A stretch of 64,000 nucleotides of DNA from Metarhizium brunneum (taxonomy: Eukaryota; Ascomycota; Sordariomycetes; Hypocreales; Clavicipitaceae): positions 5,952,001 through 6,016,000 of the forward strand of contig NC_089422.1 of assembly GCF_013426205.1 (NCBI RefSeq). The letters run 5' to 3'. This document shows positions 1 to 10,030 of this stretch, piece after piece (the first letter of the stretch is position 1; every line of letters begins with the position of its first letter). A program made the translations under genes and the position numbers. The notes under the pieces are model-generated. The model had not been told where the DNA came from and searched no databases. It saw only the letters and a list, made by a program, of their open reading frames with translations.

Positions 1-2
1 GC

Positions 3-779
3 TCGCTGGCCAAGAGGAAGGCAGACATTGAGCGAAAAGGAAAACTGCTAGACTTGTCCTGCTTGCAATACCCATCCGAAGATTTTGAAAGGAACATTCT
101 GGACTTGTTTCGGTCACTCTCAGGGGTCGAGGGATGGGCCAGCGCGAGGGATGTTAAGCAGCTTGCCAAGGACATCTTTCGCAATGTAGATCTTTCTTCT
201 CCGTCATTAAAAGTCGAGCAAGATGAGGTCAGCGAAGCGCTTAACACCATGCTCCTGAAACGCTCAAAAATGGAACAAGATGCTGCGGCGACAGACTTGA
301 GCCTGGACTTGGCGAACCTCCAACTGCGCGAGGGTTCGCGACCACCCTTGCCCTCCCAGAGCAATATATCTACCAAATCCCAGCAAGAAGAGCGCACAAA
401 CAAGACAGATGACGTGGTCAGTACGGAGGAGCCCGACCAAGACAAATCGGCCTGCGATGGCCTGGGCATTCGGGACGCTGGTGTAAGAGATGAGGTTTGG
501 GAACAGCTTCAGCAAGATTGGGCCGAGGAGCAACGCCGCGAGGCAGAGTATCGCGAATTAAAAGAGGCGCAGAAATCTGCTACAGACGAGAATCGGGAGC
601 GCATTGTGCGGCAGTTGATAGAAGAAGAAAAACGTAGGAAAGAAGAGGCGGCTATGAAGGCAAGATTAATGGCTCTTGGAAGATGTCCCGTTGGCTATCA
701 CTGGATTAAGCAAAGCGGTGGTTACAGATGCGCTGGGGGTTCCCATTACATGTCAGATGCGGATATTAATGCCCTTTGA
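3..779 (+). CDS. C-terminal part of a CbbX/SpoVK-like AAA ATPase (5' end outside window)
   Basis: The frame is open from the first bases of the window (codons from position 3) to the TGA at 777-779, so this is the 3' end of a larger gene; no start is visible. The visible 258 residues hold a short helical piece typical of the lid after a AAA domain (near ARDVKQLAKDIFR), a low-complexity linker, a long charged coiled-coil helix (EEQRREAEYRELKEAQ and onward) and a compact Cys-containing end (GRCPVGYHWIKQSGGYRC). From memory of the family, large fungal multi-AAA proteins related to CbbX and stage V sporulation protein K end this way. Walker motifs would lie upstream and are not seen, so ATPase identity rests on the tail. 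Cellular role is unknown. Confidence 0.6.
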   Translation, partial: SLAKRKADIERKGKLLDLSCLQYPSEDFERNILDLFRSLSGVEGWASARDVKQLAKDIFRNVDLSSPSLKVEQDEVSEALNTMLLKRSKMEQDAAATDLSLDLANLQLREGSRPPLPSQSNISTKSQQEERTNKTDDVVSTEEPDQDKSACDGLGIRDAGVRDEVWEQLQQDWAEEQRREAEYRELKEAQKSATDENRERIVRQLIEEEKRRKEEAAMKARLMALGRCPVGYHWIKQSGGYRCAGGSHYMSDADINAL

Positions 780-1632
780 GCAGTGCAGGGGAATATGATG
801 GTAGATTTGCACTAGGATTTTATTGTTTATTATTTTTTTTTTGACGCTCTTCCCAGTCCGGTATCCGACCAAGGATTTTGCAAAGATGATTCATCACGCA
901 GTCTTTGGATATGTGTCGCTGCGACTCATGAGAGAATATAGCATGGTAATTTGCATTCGCAATGACACTGCTTTGCAGAAACGACGAATAGGGAATGCTC
1001 GCCGTGGAAGTACCCATAGATGTCATGTACTATGTATTTTATAGCAGGCCTACTAGAGATTGATCAGCTATTTACATACTGGCACTAGGACAGACACGTA
1101 TAATCCAAAGGGATTGCTAAAGCAAATAGCGAGGACAGAGAAGAACAACAACCACAGCCCGAATCGCAGACATTGCCAAGCTCTACGTCACGAATACATG
1201 GCCGACTACAAGTTCCGCCGCACATGGTTCGGGTGTGTGGTGAGGGAACTAGTGGCAATCTTAATTCGACATGTTCGTATTTAACCTAGTTCTTTTATTC
1301 TCCAACCTATCCAAATACTAATGGAAGCACTACATCAGGGTAGGGCCTAGTAAAGACGACGCAATATGGCTGGTCGTGCCTAAGCCATATATCCGTAACA
1401 GACCACGTAAAACACCATGAATACCCGCATCGCGATGCATTAGACGCTAGCAAACTAGCAGCCAAATGGTAAACACTATCTGTTCGTTAACACCGTGTGC
1501 TAGTTTCGCCTCATCCCGGAGGATGAGCTGTGTATGTACCAATACCAAATATACAAGGAGCTCGATGTCTTAAGCTGTGGATGGGACACCCGCCACAGCC
1601 TCCATCGCTCCTTCGGTCCCACTTCAATGTAT
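780..1632. other. Intergenic, no gene seen
   Basis: The 850 bases after the ATPase gene hold only short unsupported frames. A T-run follows the stop codon (823-841). No RNA gene or repeat was recognised before the inverted-repeat element that starts at 1633. Confidence 0.6.
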
Positions 1633-1971
1633 TACCCGTTGGCAACTAAGTGGACTTTTACTTAGTTAGCCACAAAATTCTAAGACAGCCATGAAAGTCT
1701 AAGATAACTAGTACTTACTTTTAATTAAAATATAATATTAAAAAAACTATTAAATTAGCTATAAGAAAAGCTATAAAAAAAGCTAAAAGAACTAAAAAAG
1801 CTTATAAAGCCAAGGCTACCAAGTAAATTTATATTGGCGGTTTTACCTCTTCTAGAGGGGTAATTAATTTATATATAAAAGTCTAGGTAAAGCTTATCCT
1901 GGCCTTTTATAGCTGTCCTAGAATTTTATGGCCAATTAAGTAGGAAGGGTCCACTTAGTTGCCAACGGGTA
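1633..1971. mobile_element. 339-bp MITE-like element with perfect 23-bp terminal inverted repeats
   Basis: Positions 1633-1655 (starting TACCCGTTGGCAACTAAG) are the exact reverse complement of 1949-1971. Similarity continues inward to about 1710 and 1890 as an imperfect repeat differing mostly by C/T and G/A changes, giving arms of roughly 80 bp around a very AT-rich core. The outermost bases are TA on both sides, which fits the TA target duplication of Tc1/mariner or Fot1/pogo elements (inference). There is no transposase frame, so it is a non-autonomous foldback element. It overlaps the 3' end of the neighbouring F-box gene. Confidence 0.8.
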
Positions 1972-3429
1972 TGTATTTTCCCATTCCCTAGCACTCCACA
2001 CAGTGTCCGCGTGATACCATGACCTATCTTGCTTAAATGCCCATGGTAAACTGTAACCGTATTTTTCCAAGTCCCCGTCTCGTTTCTTCCGCGGGGTGAA
2101 CGGATCGGGGTATCGACCACGGCCTGTGATAAAGCGCTCAATGCGATATACCAAGTATTTACGAGAATCCCGTGCTGATGCCCCAGCCAAGGCAGGCAAC
2201 GGGCTTTGCCTTTCATCACGAGCGACCCATGCCTCGTCGCGATAGTTGGTAAAGAATTCATACAATTTCACATGATCCAAGGTCATTTCCTTGCTCAGAA
2301 ATCTGAAGAAGAGAACCCAGGAGCCCGGAACAAAGGAAATGTCCGCCAGCTCAAGGGAGCGGAGAGTTCCGCGAAACGCTCCTAGACCGTCGCGCAACTG
2401 GGTCTCGGTTACGCACAAGCCAAAAAGTGATAGGCTTCGGAGATGGTGCAATTCCACATCGGGCCAGACTAACTCGCAGAAAGGCATATAATCACCATTG
2501 TCGAAGTACAAGAGGAGAGAGTGCAGTGACGGCGCATCGGCGATGATGCCGCCAATGTAGTCGGTTGCCTCGTCGGAATGTTCGTAGTCGTTAAAACTGA
2601 GCGAGAGGTGTTGCAGAGACGGGAAACCCTCGTCATAATTAGCAAGGCAGGAGGCTGCGGCATCACGCCAGCTATTCAGTTCCATGTATTCGCCGTGAAT
2701 ATGCGTCAGTCGCTCAGCATGGCCCGCGAGACAGGCGGACTGCAGCAGAGCCCAGAAATGACGTGTCGCTTCGCGCTCCCCTCCATCCAACGGGGGAGGC
2801 TCCACCAAAATCTTCTGCGCTACGGTGCTCAAGGAATTCTGTGACCATGCCCGTTCACTTGGTGGCAGTACCCTAGACATTTCCCGAGGATCTGGCATCC
2901 TGCTTTCCACACCCAATAGTCGTGGCAAATTCTGCAAAGCGTCTCGAAGCATACGGTTCTCGTTGTCGTCCTTCAACATGTGCTATTGGTCAGACAGAAA
3001 CTGGCGATAGTTTTGGTAAAAACCGTGTAGTTCTTCTTGGGTAAATTGCTGCACAAAAGAGGCTACGTGGTATCGGGAACACAACCCATCGCAAGCGGTC
3101 TTGGCCACCCAGTCGGCCAAGTCGGGACTGACTCTAGAAGCATTCAGGACTCTACAATCGTAGCTGATGTACCTCACATGCTTGTTGAGCTTCTCCGATC
3201 TTGAAATGTCCAGCAGCTTCTCAAAGCTCCCAAGATGCACTTTCAGGTAAACCGTCCTGAAAAGCGTCGAGAGTGACGGTCCATCGAAAGCACGAGAGAC
3301 CAGGCGAAGGGCTTTTAAATCGGCTCGCGGAAGAAAAGCGCATATCATTCCCAGAACCTCGAACGGTAGTCTCTCCAGCGGGCTCCTCATGGTAAATTCG
3401 GCCGCCATTTTCGACGGGCGGCTCGCCAT
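1936..3429 (-). pseudogene. F-box protein gene with one in-frame TAG and an element-derived 3' end
   Basis: Reading leftwards from the ATG at 3427-3429, codons run 148 residues to a TAG at 2983-2985, then continue in the same frame with no intron for 348 more codons. The N-terminus has an F-box (LERLPFEVLGMICAFLPRAD, about residues 18-37), which in this family binds Skp1 to form SCF ubiquitin ligases. The rest resembles fungal F-box proteins with irregular leucine-rich repeats. The sequence around the stop (YRQFLSDQ, stop, HMLKDDNENR) matches the usual uninterrupted helical linker, so TAG most simply replaces a sense codon such as CAG. The last 11 residues (YPLATKWTLPT) and the TAA at 1936-1938 lie inside the 1633-1971 element, so the native 3' end is lost. 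No donor/acceptor pair convincingly removes the TAG. Probably a decayed gene. Confidence 0.75.
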
Positions 3430-4724
3430 TCAGAGTCGGTGACGGGTGGGAAGGTGGCGGCGACGATGAGAAAAGGGGCAGCAGAGGGCCGCTACATAAA
3501 TTCAACGTGGAAAGAGCGCGCGGTCTGACGGGTCACGTTACTGGCGAGTAAAGACACCTGGGTGGGGAACTCAAATATCAACTGATATTACCGAGTTACA
3601 GAGTACAGTGAACCGGGCCTATAACAATATGTATGCTTCGCGAGGCCCCTCTTATCGTTATTCGGCGACTATCGTCAAGGTGCGACTATTATGGGTCATG
3701 ACTCATATACCTTTACATATATTTACTATGATAAGGTACATTTACAAGGATTGGTTTTTTTTTTGACCGCGTCACGGCTAGAAAAACGCGCTGTAGGCCT
3801 TAAATAGGTTCTTATAGGCCTTAGTAGGCCCGTAATAACAATAAAAGCCCTGATTTATATAGTGACTAAGCTTAATACCTACAATATTGTTAATAACCTG
3901 ACTATTAATAATTTACTAGGGAAAAACCTTAGATGACCGTGAATTATCGTAATAACCTAATCATTGCTAAGATACATGATTGTTATAGAGCAGGTTTACT
4001 GTATATCGGATTTCTAATCCTTGGATAACAGGTCACATAACCTGACAGGTAAGTTGTCCGTGGGCTTACTCCTTTGACTAGACATGTTTATCCCCTTGGT
4101 ATCTATTATATATTAGCTTTTTTTATATTTATATATAACAAAATAAATAACTAGTATTATAAGCCCCTTTTTCCAATATAAAAGCGCCACAGGGCAAAAC
4201 TTGTAGACGCCTACGGATTGTTACCATAGCAGCTGCAATTATCATATTTCACTCCACACTTGCAGGGGTCTCTGACCAGGTATAAAAGCGGTCAAACTTG
4301 CAGGATTTTTAATCAATCAACTGAGACATTTAATCATCACTTTTTTCATCATTAATACAACACTGTCAATTGAGGCCCTAAAAAGCCTCCCAAAGTACCG
4401 TTATTTTCCATCGTGCAAATTGCTGTTGTTGGCTCAACAGGCCCCCGCAGGATGTGAATAAGCAACATCTCGCGCGCTTTGCCTACGCCAGGACAACTCG
4501 TTGGCATCAGGGCCTTGTAATATAAAGAGAAGAATAATAAATAAAGTCCGACGTCACCCACATATCTAGCGCCACACCAGTCGGCACAGTACTTAATCTT
4601 CCTTTTTGCTGCATAAACTTTTAAAGCCTTGGCGATAACCCTACGGAACTAGACGATGTCGCAAAACCATACCTCATGCATCTCGAGCCAAAACTCAGTC
4701 ACTTGTTGAAGTCACAACCACAAA
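3430..4724. other. Intergenic tract with an AT-rich, probably RIP-mutated island (about 3590-4340)
   Basis: About 750 bases here are rich in TA and poor in CA, full of TAATA/TTATA strings, unlike the GC-rich coding DNA on both sides. No frame of interest and no clear terminal repeats were found. This is the usual look of a transposon remnant after repeat-induced point mutation. Two TATAAAAGCG strings (near 4180 and 4280) are present but drive no visible gene. Confidence 0.5.
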
Positions 4725-6615
4725 CTACACCCCCAGAGGGAACCTCCTCGCCAGCGAGGCCTCGCCCGCATCCTCGCCACTCGACTTCGGCATCGTCCTC
4801 GCGCAGCCTGCATCCCAAGGGCCACACTCGGCCTCGCAAACCGCCTCCCCGTCCGGCAACTTCCCCGTGTCAAAGTACCTGGCGACGATGCCCCTCGTGC
4901 ACTCGCTGTACGCCGAGATGGCGGCACAATGCCCCATGGCTTCCTGCACAACCACCCTGGCGTGCGGGTGCTTCCTGGCCATGGCCCGCGCAGACGCCAG
5001 CGGCGTGACGGGATCCAGCCTGTTGGTCAGGAACATGATCGGCGCGGCGGGCTGGCCCCGTTGCGGCTGCTCGCCGTCGCGGGCGGGCTCCGGGGAGGTA
5101 AAGGGCCCACGAAAGGACCAGTTGGGCTTGAAGCGCCACCCGGAGCAGGGGAAGCGGACGGTGGACATGAGGCCGCCGAATACGGCCGACTGGGCGAGCT
5201 GCCTGTCGACGTAGCGCGCCCACCAGGACGGCTTCTTGCCGCGGATGTCTTCGCCGTCGCCGCAGAGGACCGCCGTCAGGGGGTCGGTGCCCAGGTCCGG
5301 CTTGGCGGTCTGGTTGGCGACGGGACACGCGTCTTGGAGGGGCGCGCCGAGCCCGGACTCGATCATGGCCAGGATGGTGTCGTAGGTTCCGTGGACCATG
5401 GCGTTGTCAAGGACCTCGGCGGTCTGGATGAAGGATTTGAGGGGCGTGTAGGCCGCCCCGACGAGGACCAGGCGGATGTCCGTGCCCGTCAGGACGACGG
5501 AGCTGCCCAGGGGGCCGACGCCGGCCACGGGTGCCTCGTCGATCTGTTTGACCCATGGCCAGAATCGGGTGCGCAGGTCTGAGGCGGATTTGTCTTGGGG
5601 GCGGGCGAGACGGCAGACCTGGGGACCGGCGTGGAAACACCCGTCAAAGAATTTGTCAACGATGGCGTCGGAATCGACACTGTTTGTCAGCCAGCCCTGC
5701 ACCACACGTCTGGTTAGTTCCTATCAGAATGGACGGGCCTGGGGGAAAGGGGGGGGAGGAAAGACTCACGGGGCCGGTAGCATAGTCGTCGGCGTTGGAG
5801 ACTCCATCGAGCACAATTCGTCCAATGCGCCCCGGGAACAGCGAAGCAAAGTAGTTTCCAAGAATGGTGCCGTACGAAAACCCCATGTACTGCAGTCTCG
5901 GAACATCCCCTTCGTTCCTCTTCAGTAGTTCCACGGGCCCATCACGAGCAGCTTCCGTCTTCCTCAGCTCGTCAATGCTGTCCACCATGGCAACCATGTC
6001 TCTGGCGACGGACGGCGTCCCCAGATACTTGAAAATCTCGCCCCCGTTCAGACCCTCGGCGTCAGCCTTCTCGCATCTCCTTCCGTATCCATCGTACAGG
6101 GCCAATCCGTATGAGATTGCCGCTAGGCTTTTATCCGGCCCCCCGTTCCCTCTCGTCTCGAGCTTCCACGCATCCCTGGCAAGAGCAGCGACAGGGAAAC
6201 AGTTGGCCAGGGGCCTGCTATTCCCAGTCCCACGAGGATCAAAGGAAACTATGTCATAATGCTTCTTGCCGGGGCTGTCGACGTAGTCCCGCAGAAAATG
6301 GCCGTTGTCAACGACAAAGCTTACACCTGAACCGCCTGGCCCGCCGGGATTGGTGAAGATGGGCCCGCCAAAGGCAGGGTCATGATCGGGTATCTTGGCA
6401 GGGAGCTTGATGACGGCAATGGCGACGGTTCGTGGGTCGGTACTATTTTTCCAGTCGAGGGGGAGCTTGAGCCGGGCGCATTTGAAGGCGGCATAGCAGT
6501 CATGGTACCGGAGGTCTGTGGACGGGCTGATGGAATCCCAGTCGAACTCGGGAGCAGCAGCGCCTGCCGTGACGATGGCAGATAAGCCGAGGATGAGGTC
6601 GTCACGAAGTCGCAT
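4725..6615 (-). CDS. Secreted S33 alpha/beta-hydrolase (tripeptidyl aminopeptidase-like)
   Basis: Two exons, complement(4725-5696, 5770-6615), 605 residues; the 73-nt intron has donor GTGAGT and acceptor GTGCAG. The start chosen is the ATG at 6613-6615, which begins a signal peptide (MRLRDDLILGLSAIVTAGAA); in-frame codons further upstream lack one. The serine nucleophile sits in GFSYG, after an oxyanion-type TNPGGPGGSG stretch. The later TNRLDPVTP and EAMGHCA segments supply the acid and the histidine. The C-terminal part matches the TAP-like domain that caps fungal and Streptomyces tripeptidyl/prolyl aminopeptidases of family S33. It should act outside the cell, releasing short peptides or related esters; substrate cannot be told. 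The end of the protein is low-complexity and acidic. Confidence 0.85.
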
Positions 6616-6763
6616 GCTGGCTCGACAAGTGGTGATGTAGCTGGTGTGGTGTTGGTTTTGAACTTCTGATGCAGACCATGAAGATCCAGGAGTCTGCAGC
6701 AGTTTGCGACTTGCGAGACTCAACCCATTTATCACTGCAGGCAATTGTCAGCTTCCAGTTGAC

Positions 6764-6810
6764 GTCCTCCTGTCAGCCTGCGTTGGCGTCCTCCCGTCAG
6801 CCTGCATGCG
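6764..6810 (+). repeat. Tandem pair of a 24-bp unit; third copy at 7225-7249
   Basis: GTCCTCCTGTCAGCCTGC at 6764 recurs as GTCCTCCCGTCAGCCTGC at 6788, immediately downstream, and again at 7225. The third copy lies beyond an AT-rich stretch of about 400 bases, so the unit flanks that stretch on both sides. Confidence 0.6.
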
Positions 6811-6834
6811 TCAAGTGGTAAATTATAGGGGGGG

Positions 6835-7220
6835 TGTCAGACCGTACAGGCCGTGTTGAACCGTACAGGAATTTCGGGCCGCCTACGGAGTAACAGATGG
6901 TCCAAAAGGCGCTAAACGGTCCAGAAAAAGTGGGTTTTTATGTAATTTTAACTAATTAAAAAAAAGAAAAAAGAAAAAAAAAAGGGAGGAAGTTAAGAGC
7001 CTTAATTAACCTACAATAAGTTAAGAGGTCAATTACAAGAAATTACAAAATTACCACTACAGTATATTACATATATTTATATTAATTAGCAAGTAATTTT
7101 TATATATAAGTTCTTTATATAAATCAGACTATGCTTATACTATTAGTAGCTTCCTATACCGTCAGTAACTTCCTATACTGTTAGCAGCTTTCTACACTGT
7201 TCAACAGCTTTTTGCACCAG
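6835..7220. repeat. AT-rich island with degenerate 19-20-bp tandem repeat at its right end
   Basis: Upstream of the S33 gene the DNA turns AT-rich (6930-7140). At 7150-7216 a unit like CTTCCTATACCGTCAGTAA repeats about three and a half times with C/T changes. ACCGTACAGG occurs twice at 6841-6870. The two ends share a weak, mismatched inverted similarity around GTTGAAC, so this may be a decayed foldback element. No coding frame is present. Confidence 0.4.
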
Positions 7221-7503
7221 ACTGGTCCTCCCGTCAGCCTGCATTGGCCCACCCCCGCAGCCTAGTGGTTGCCGTACCCAGTGTGTGGCATCCAACTTGA
7301 CATGTTGTGTAACTGAAGCTAAGTCAAAATAGGAAAGTAGAGCTTGACGATAAGTCGAAACGCGGGGACACAGCATGCTCTCATGACCGCACCGTCAAAT
7401 GGCTCGTTCGCCATCATGTTGTGCAAACCTAGTCGATTGATTTACTACCAATGGTCAAGTATACTTCACGTGCAATCAGGCGATATATGCCAGCTTAGAA
7501 ATT

Positions 7504-9092
7504 CTAGTCCGCAGGCGGTCGCGGAGTGCTCGCCATCCTCGATCCTTGCCCCGAATCAGGCCTGCCTACCATGCTGGCAGCCGCCGAATCATCATCATTG
7601 ATGCGAACAACTGTCCACTTCTGGGCAGGGCCCTGCATGCCTGCCCACAAGTCGGCGGGCAGATACTCGCCAACATCCTGTCGAAAGGCTTCTCTGGACA
7701 CGCGGTCCGCCTCGAGTATCTTGTCCACCGAGTCCTGGGCCTTGCGCCAGATGCCCTGGACTCGCTCGTCGACGGCCCGCCGCCTTTCGACTTCTAGGAC
7801 AAGACTGCCGTAGGCACTTGCATACCCCTCGTAGAAATCTCTCATTTCGTTCATCTCTCTGACCTTTCCAAAAACGGCTTCCTTCTCCAGCTCCCACCGC
7901 AGTCTGAAATCTTCCTCTGCGGCGACGTAGTCGTCGATGCGATCGCCAATCTGTCCAACTAATGCAAACGCTGAAATTATACCAAAATAAGACTCCTTTG
8001 AATGGTCTACATGCTCTTGTAATGAAGTGTATTCTTGCTCCATGGCCGCGAGGCGCTCTTGAATCTCTCGTACAACGTCTTCAACCTCGTCTGCGTCTTG
8101 TACAACTACCTTGAGCATTTCCGCTCGGTCTTCTGCCGTCTTGGGTTCGAGGTCAGACATGTGCGACTCTTGCTCGGCAATGACGCCAGATATCGACACT
8201 CCGTCACTGCTTTGTGACTGCGTGACCTCGGCAGCCTTCCTGCGTGCGAGGGCCGCTGCACCTTCGGTTGTGCGAATCGCGGTGACGCACATGTCAAAGT
8301 GCTTAGTTAGCGACGCCAACAGCTGTGCCATGGATGACGAGTGATCGTCGAGACTCTGCAGGAGTACCATGGGAGTAAGATGTGCATCATCGCCCGGTTT
8401 CTGGGGATAGGATTCGTTTATGCGCTGTCCTAGATTTCGAATATCGGTTTCGAGGCGGAGCAGATCTCCATCGAATGATTGTTGGATAGTCTAGAGATGT
8501 GTTAGGGTTGAGCCGTAAAGTAAATGTCCAAGCAGATGCGGATAAAGGTCTGGCAAGGCTGACTTACCTGCAAGTCCTGTATGCTCTTCTTCATGACCTC
8601 TCGCATGCCATGGACGCTAGATTCATCGACAAAATCTAACAAACTCTTCCGTTCTCTATCGCTTGGTTGTAGGAGGGTCTGCACATGTGTGTCTCGAAGC
8701 ATGTCCATGGTACCCGTCAAGGCACCGTCAACGTCATCCATGGCCTTGATAAGCTTCTTGAAGTCTCGTTTGCCCCATTCATAGGTGGTCTGAAGGCTTC
8801 TCCTGATGCGCACCAGGATGGCATTTTGATCGCGAAGATAGTTGCAGACGAAAGCGGTTTGCGCCGCCAGCAGCAGCATCTCCTCGTGAGAGTGTCGCGC
8901 CTCGGTCGCAAGCTCGTTGGCACGCAGCACATGATTCATGGAGGACAAGGAGCGCTTGGCAACGAGTAAATGGTTTACGAGGGTATCGACGGAAATGGTC
9001 GGGGACTTGGGTTGATGGTCATCGGAGCGCTTGAGAGATGCCGATGATGATGCCGCGCTGCGGCGAGACGAGGCCGCCGGCGAGGCAGCCAT
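7504..9092 (-). CDS. atg17: Autophagy scaffold protein Atg17
   Basis: Two exons, complement(7504-8490, 8568-9092), 503 residues; the 77-nt intron has donor GTAAGT and acceptor TCTAG. After a Ser/Ala-rich start the protein is helical throughout, with the conserved N-terminal block ([20 protein letters not shown]) and later heptad-rich segments ([40 protein letters not shown]) characteristic of Atg17. In yeast Atg17 forms a crescent dimer with Atg29-Atg31 and recruits Atg1-Atg13 and Atg9 vesicles to the pre-autophagosomal site in the cytosol. Length fits filamentous ascomycete orthologues. The last about 30 residues are Ser/Pro-rich and probably disordered. The stop is TAG, which shows that TAG is a normal terminator in this genome. 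Confidence 0.92.
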
Positions 9093-10030
9093 GTTGGGGA
9101 AACGGGAGCAGAACGGTGTTGGAGTTCAGGTGGGAGGATGCGGTGTGTTGAACAGGCTGTGGGTGAAATGAAGCAAACGCAGATGGCGCTACATGATGAT
9201 GAGCCCCTGCGTCGCTAACGTGGAAAAGGATGAGACGAATCGACGGCGTGGGGTGAGGCTGCACGGATGATGCAAGGACGAGCTTCACGACGGCACTGGG
9301 GACGAAGACGACTTGACGCATGCAGCTGGCCATCTGGAGATGGCTGAGCTCCGATAAGGCCGATAACGAATGGCGCTCCGATAATGGCAACATTTTAAGG
9401 TTGCAGGGACCGGTGACAATGGCACCATGGCACCATGGCAAGCCATGATTAGCCATTCTGAGGACTAGCGTCGCAGCAAACGCCGCGACTTTTGCGCCGT
9501 CGCCGGCCTCGCATGCATTGTCGTGTCAATTGATGGCTCTTTGATGCAGAATGGGCAAGTTGGTCTGTGTCAATGCCGGCATGGACATGCGGTGTGGCGG
9601 GCGCGACGCCAGAGAACTCAACTGACTGGAGAACTTTCAACTCGTTAAGACGGCAGCCGACAGCAGCCGGCGCCAGCCACGCCAACCAGACTAGTACTCC
9701 GTATTGACACATGCATTTGATCCAAACCGCAAGAGCCATCGACCCCGAGCAGCGCAAACGCTTGCCTCTGGACGCGTATCGAAGGGCCAACCGGTCAACT
9801 GGTAGGAGAGAGACAGCACGTGTTTTCGCTGCGTCCGATGATGCATCCTTGGCTACGGCTCTTCTCCCGCGATCAGCCAACACGCACTACATATCATCAT
9901 CCAGACATGCCGCCCGTCGCATTCTCAATCATCATTTCCATCTGTCGTTAGACAACATACTTTCGTTTCACAGCATACTCAAATCACCATCTACGTGCTT
10001 GACGCCCGTCACCTTGGTGCCGTCCCCAAG
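9093..10030. other. Promoter region between atg17 and the zinc-finger gene
   Basis: These 940 bases separate two divergent genes. No convincing exon was found, although an upstream exon of the zinc-finger gene could lie here. A copy of the recurrent 9-mer TACTCCGTA sits at 9695-9703. Confidence 0.45.

Noticed and set aside
2983..2985. UAG recoding or programmed readthrough as an explanation for the in-frame TAGs
   Set aside because: TAG terminates well-supported genes here (atg17, both Zn2Cys6 genes, set9), and the contexts after these TAGs do not match the known CTA readthrough motif.
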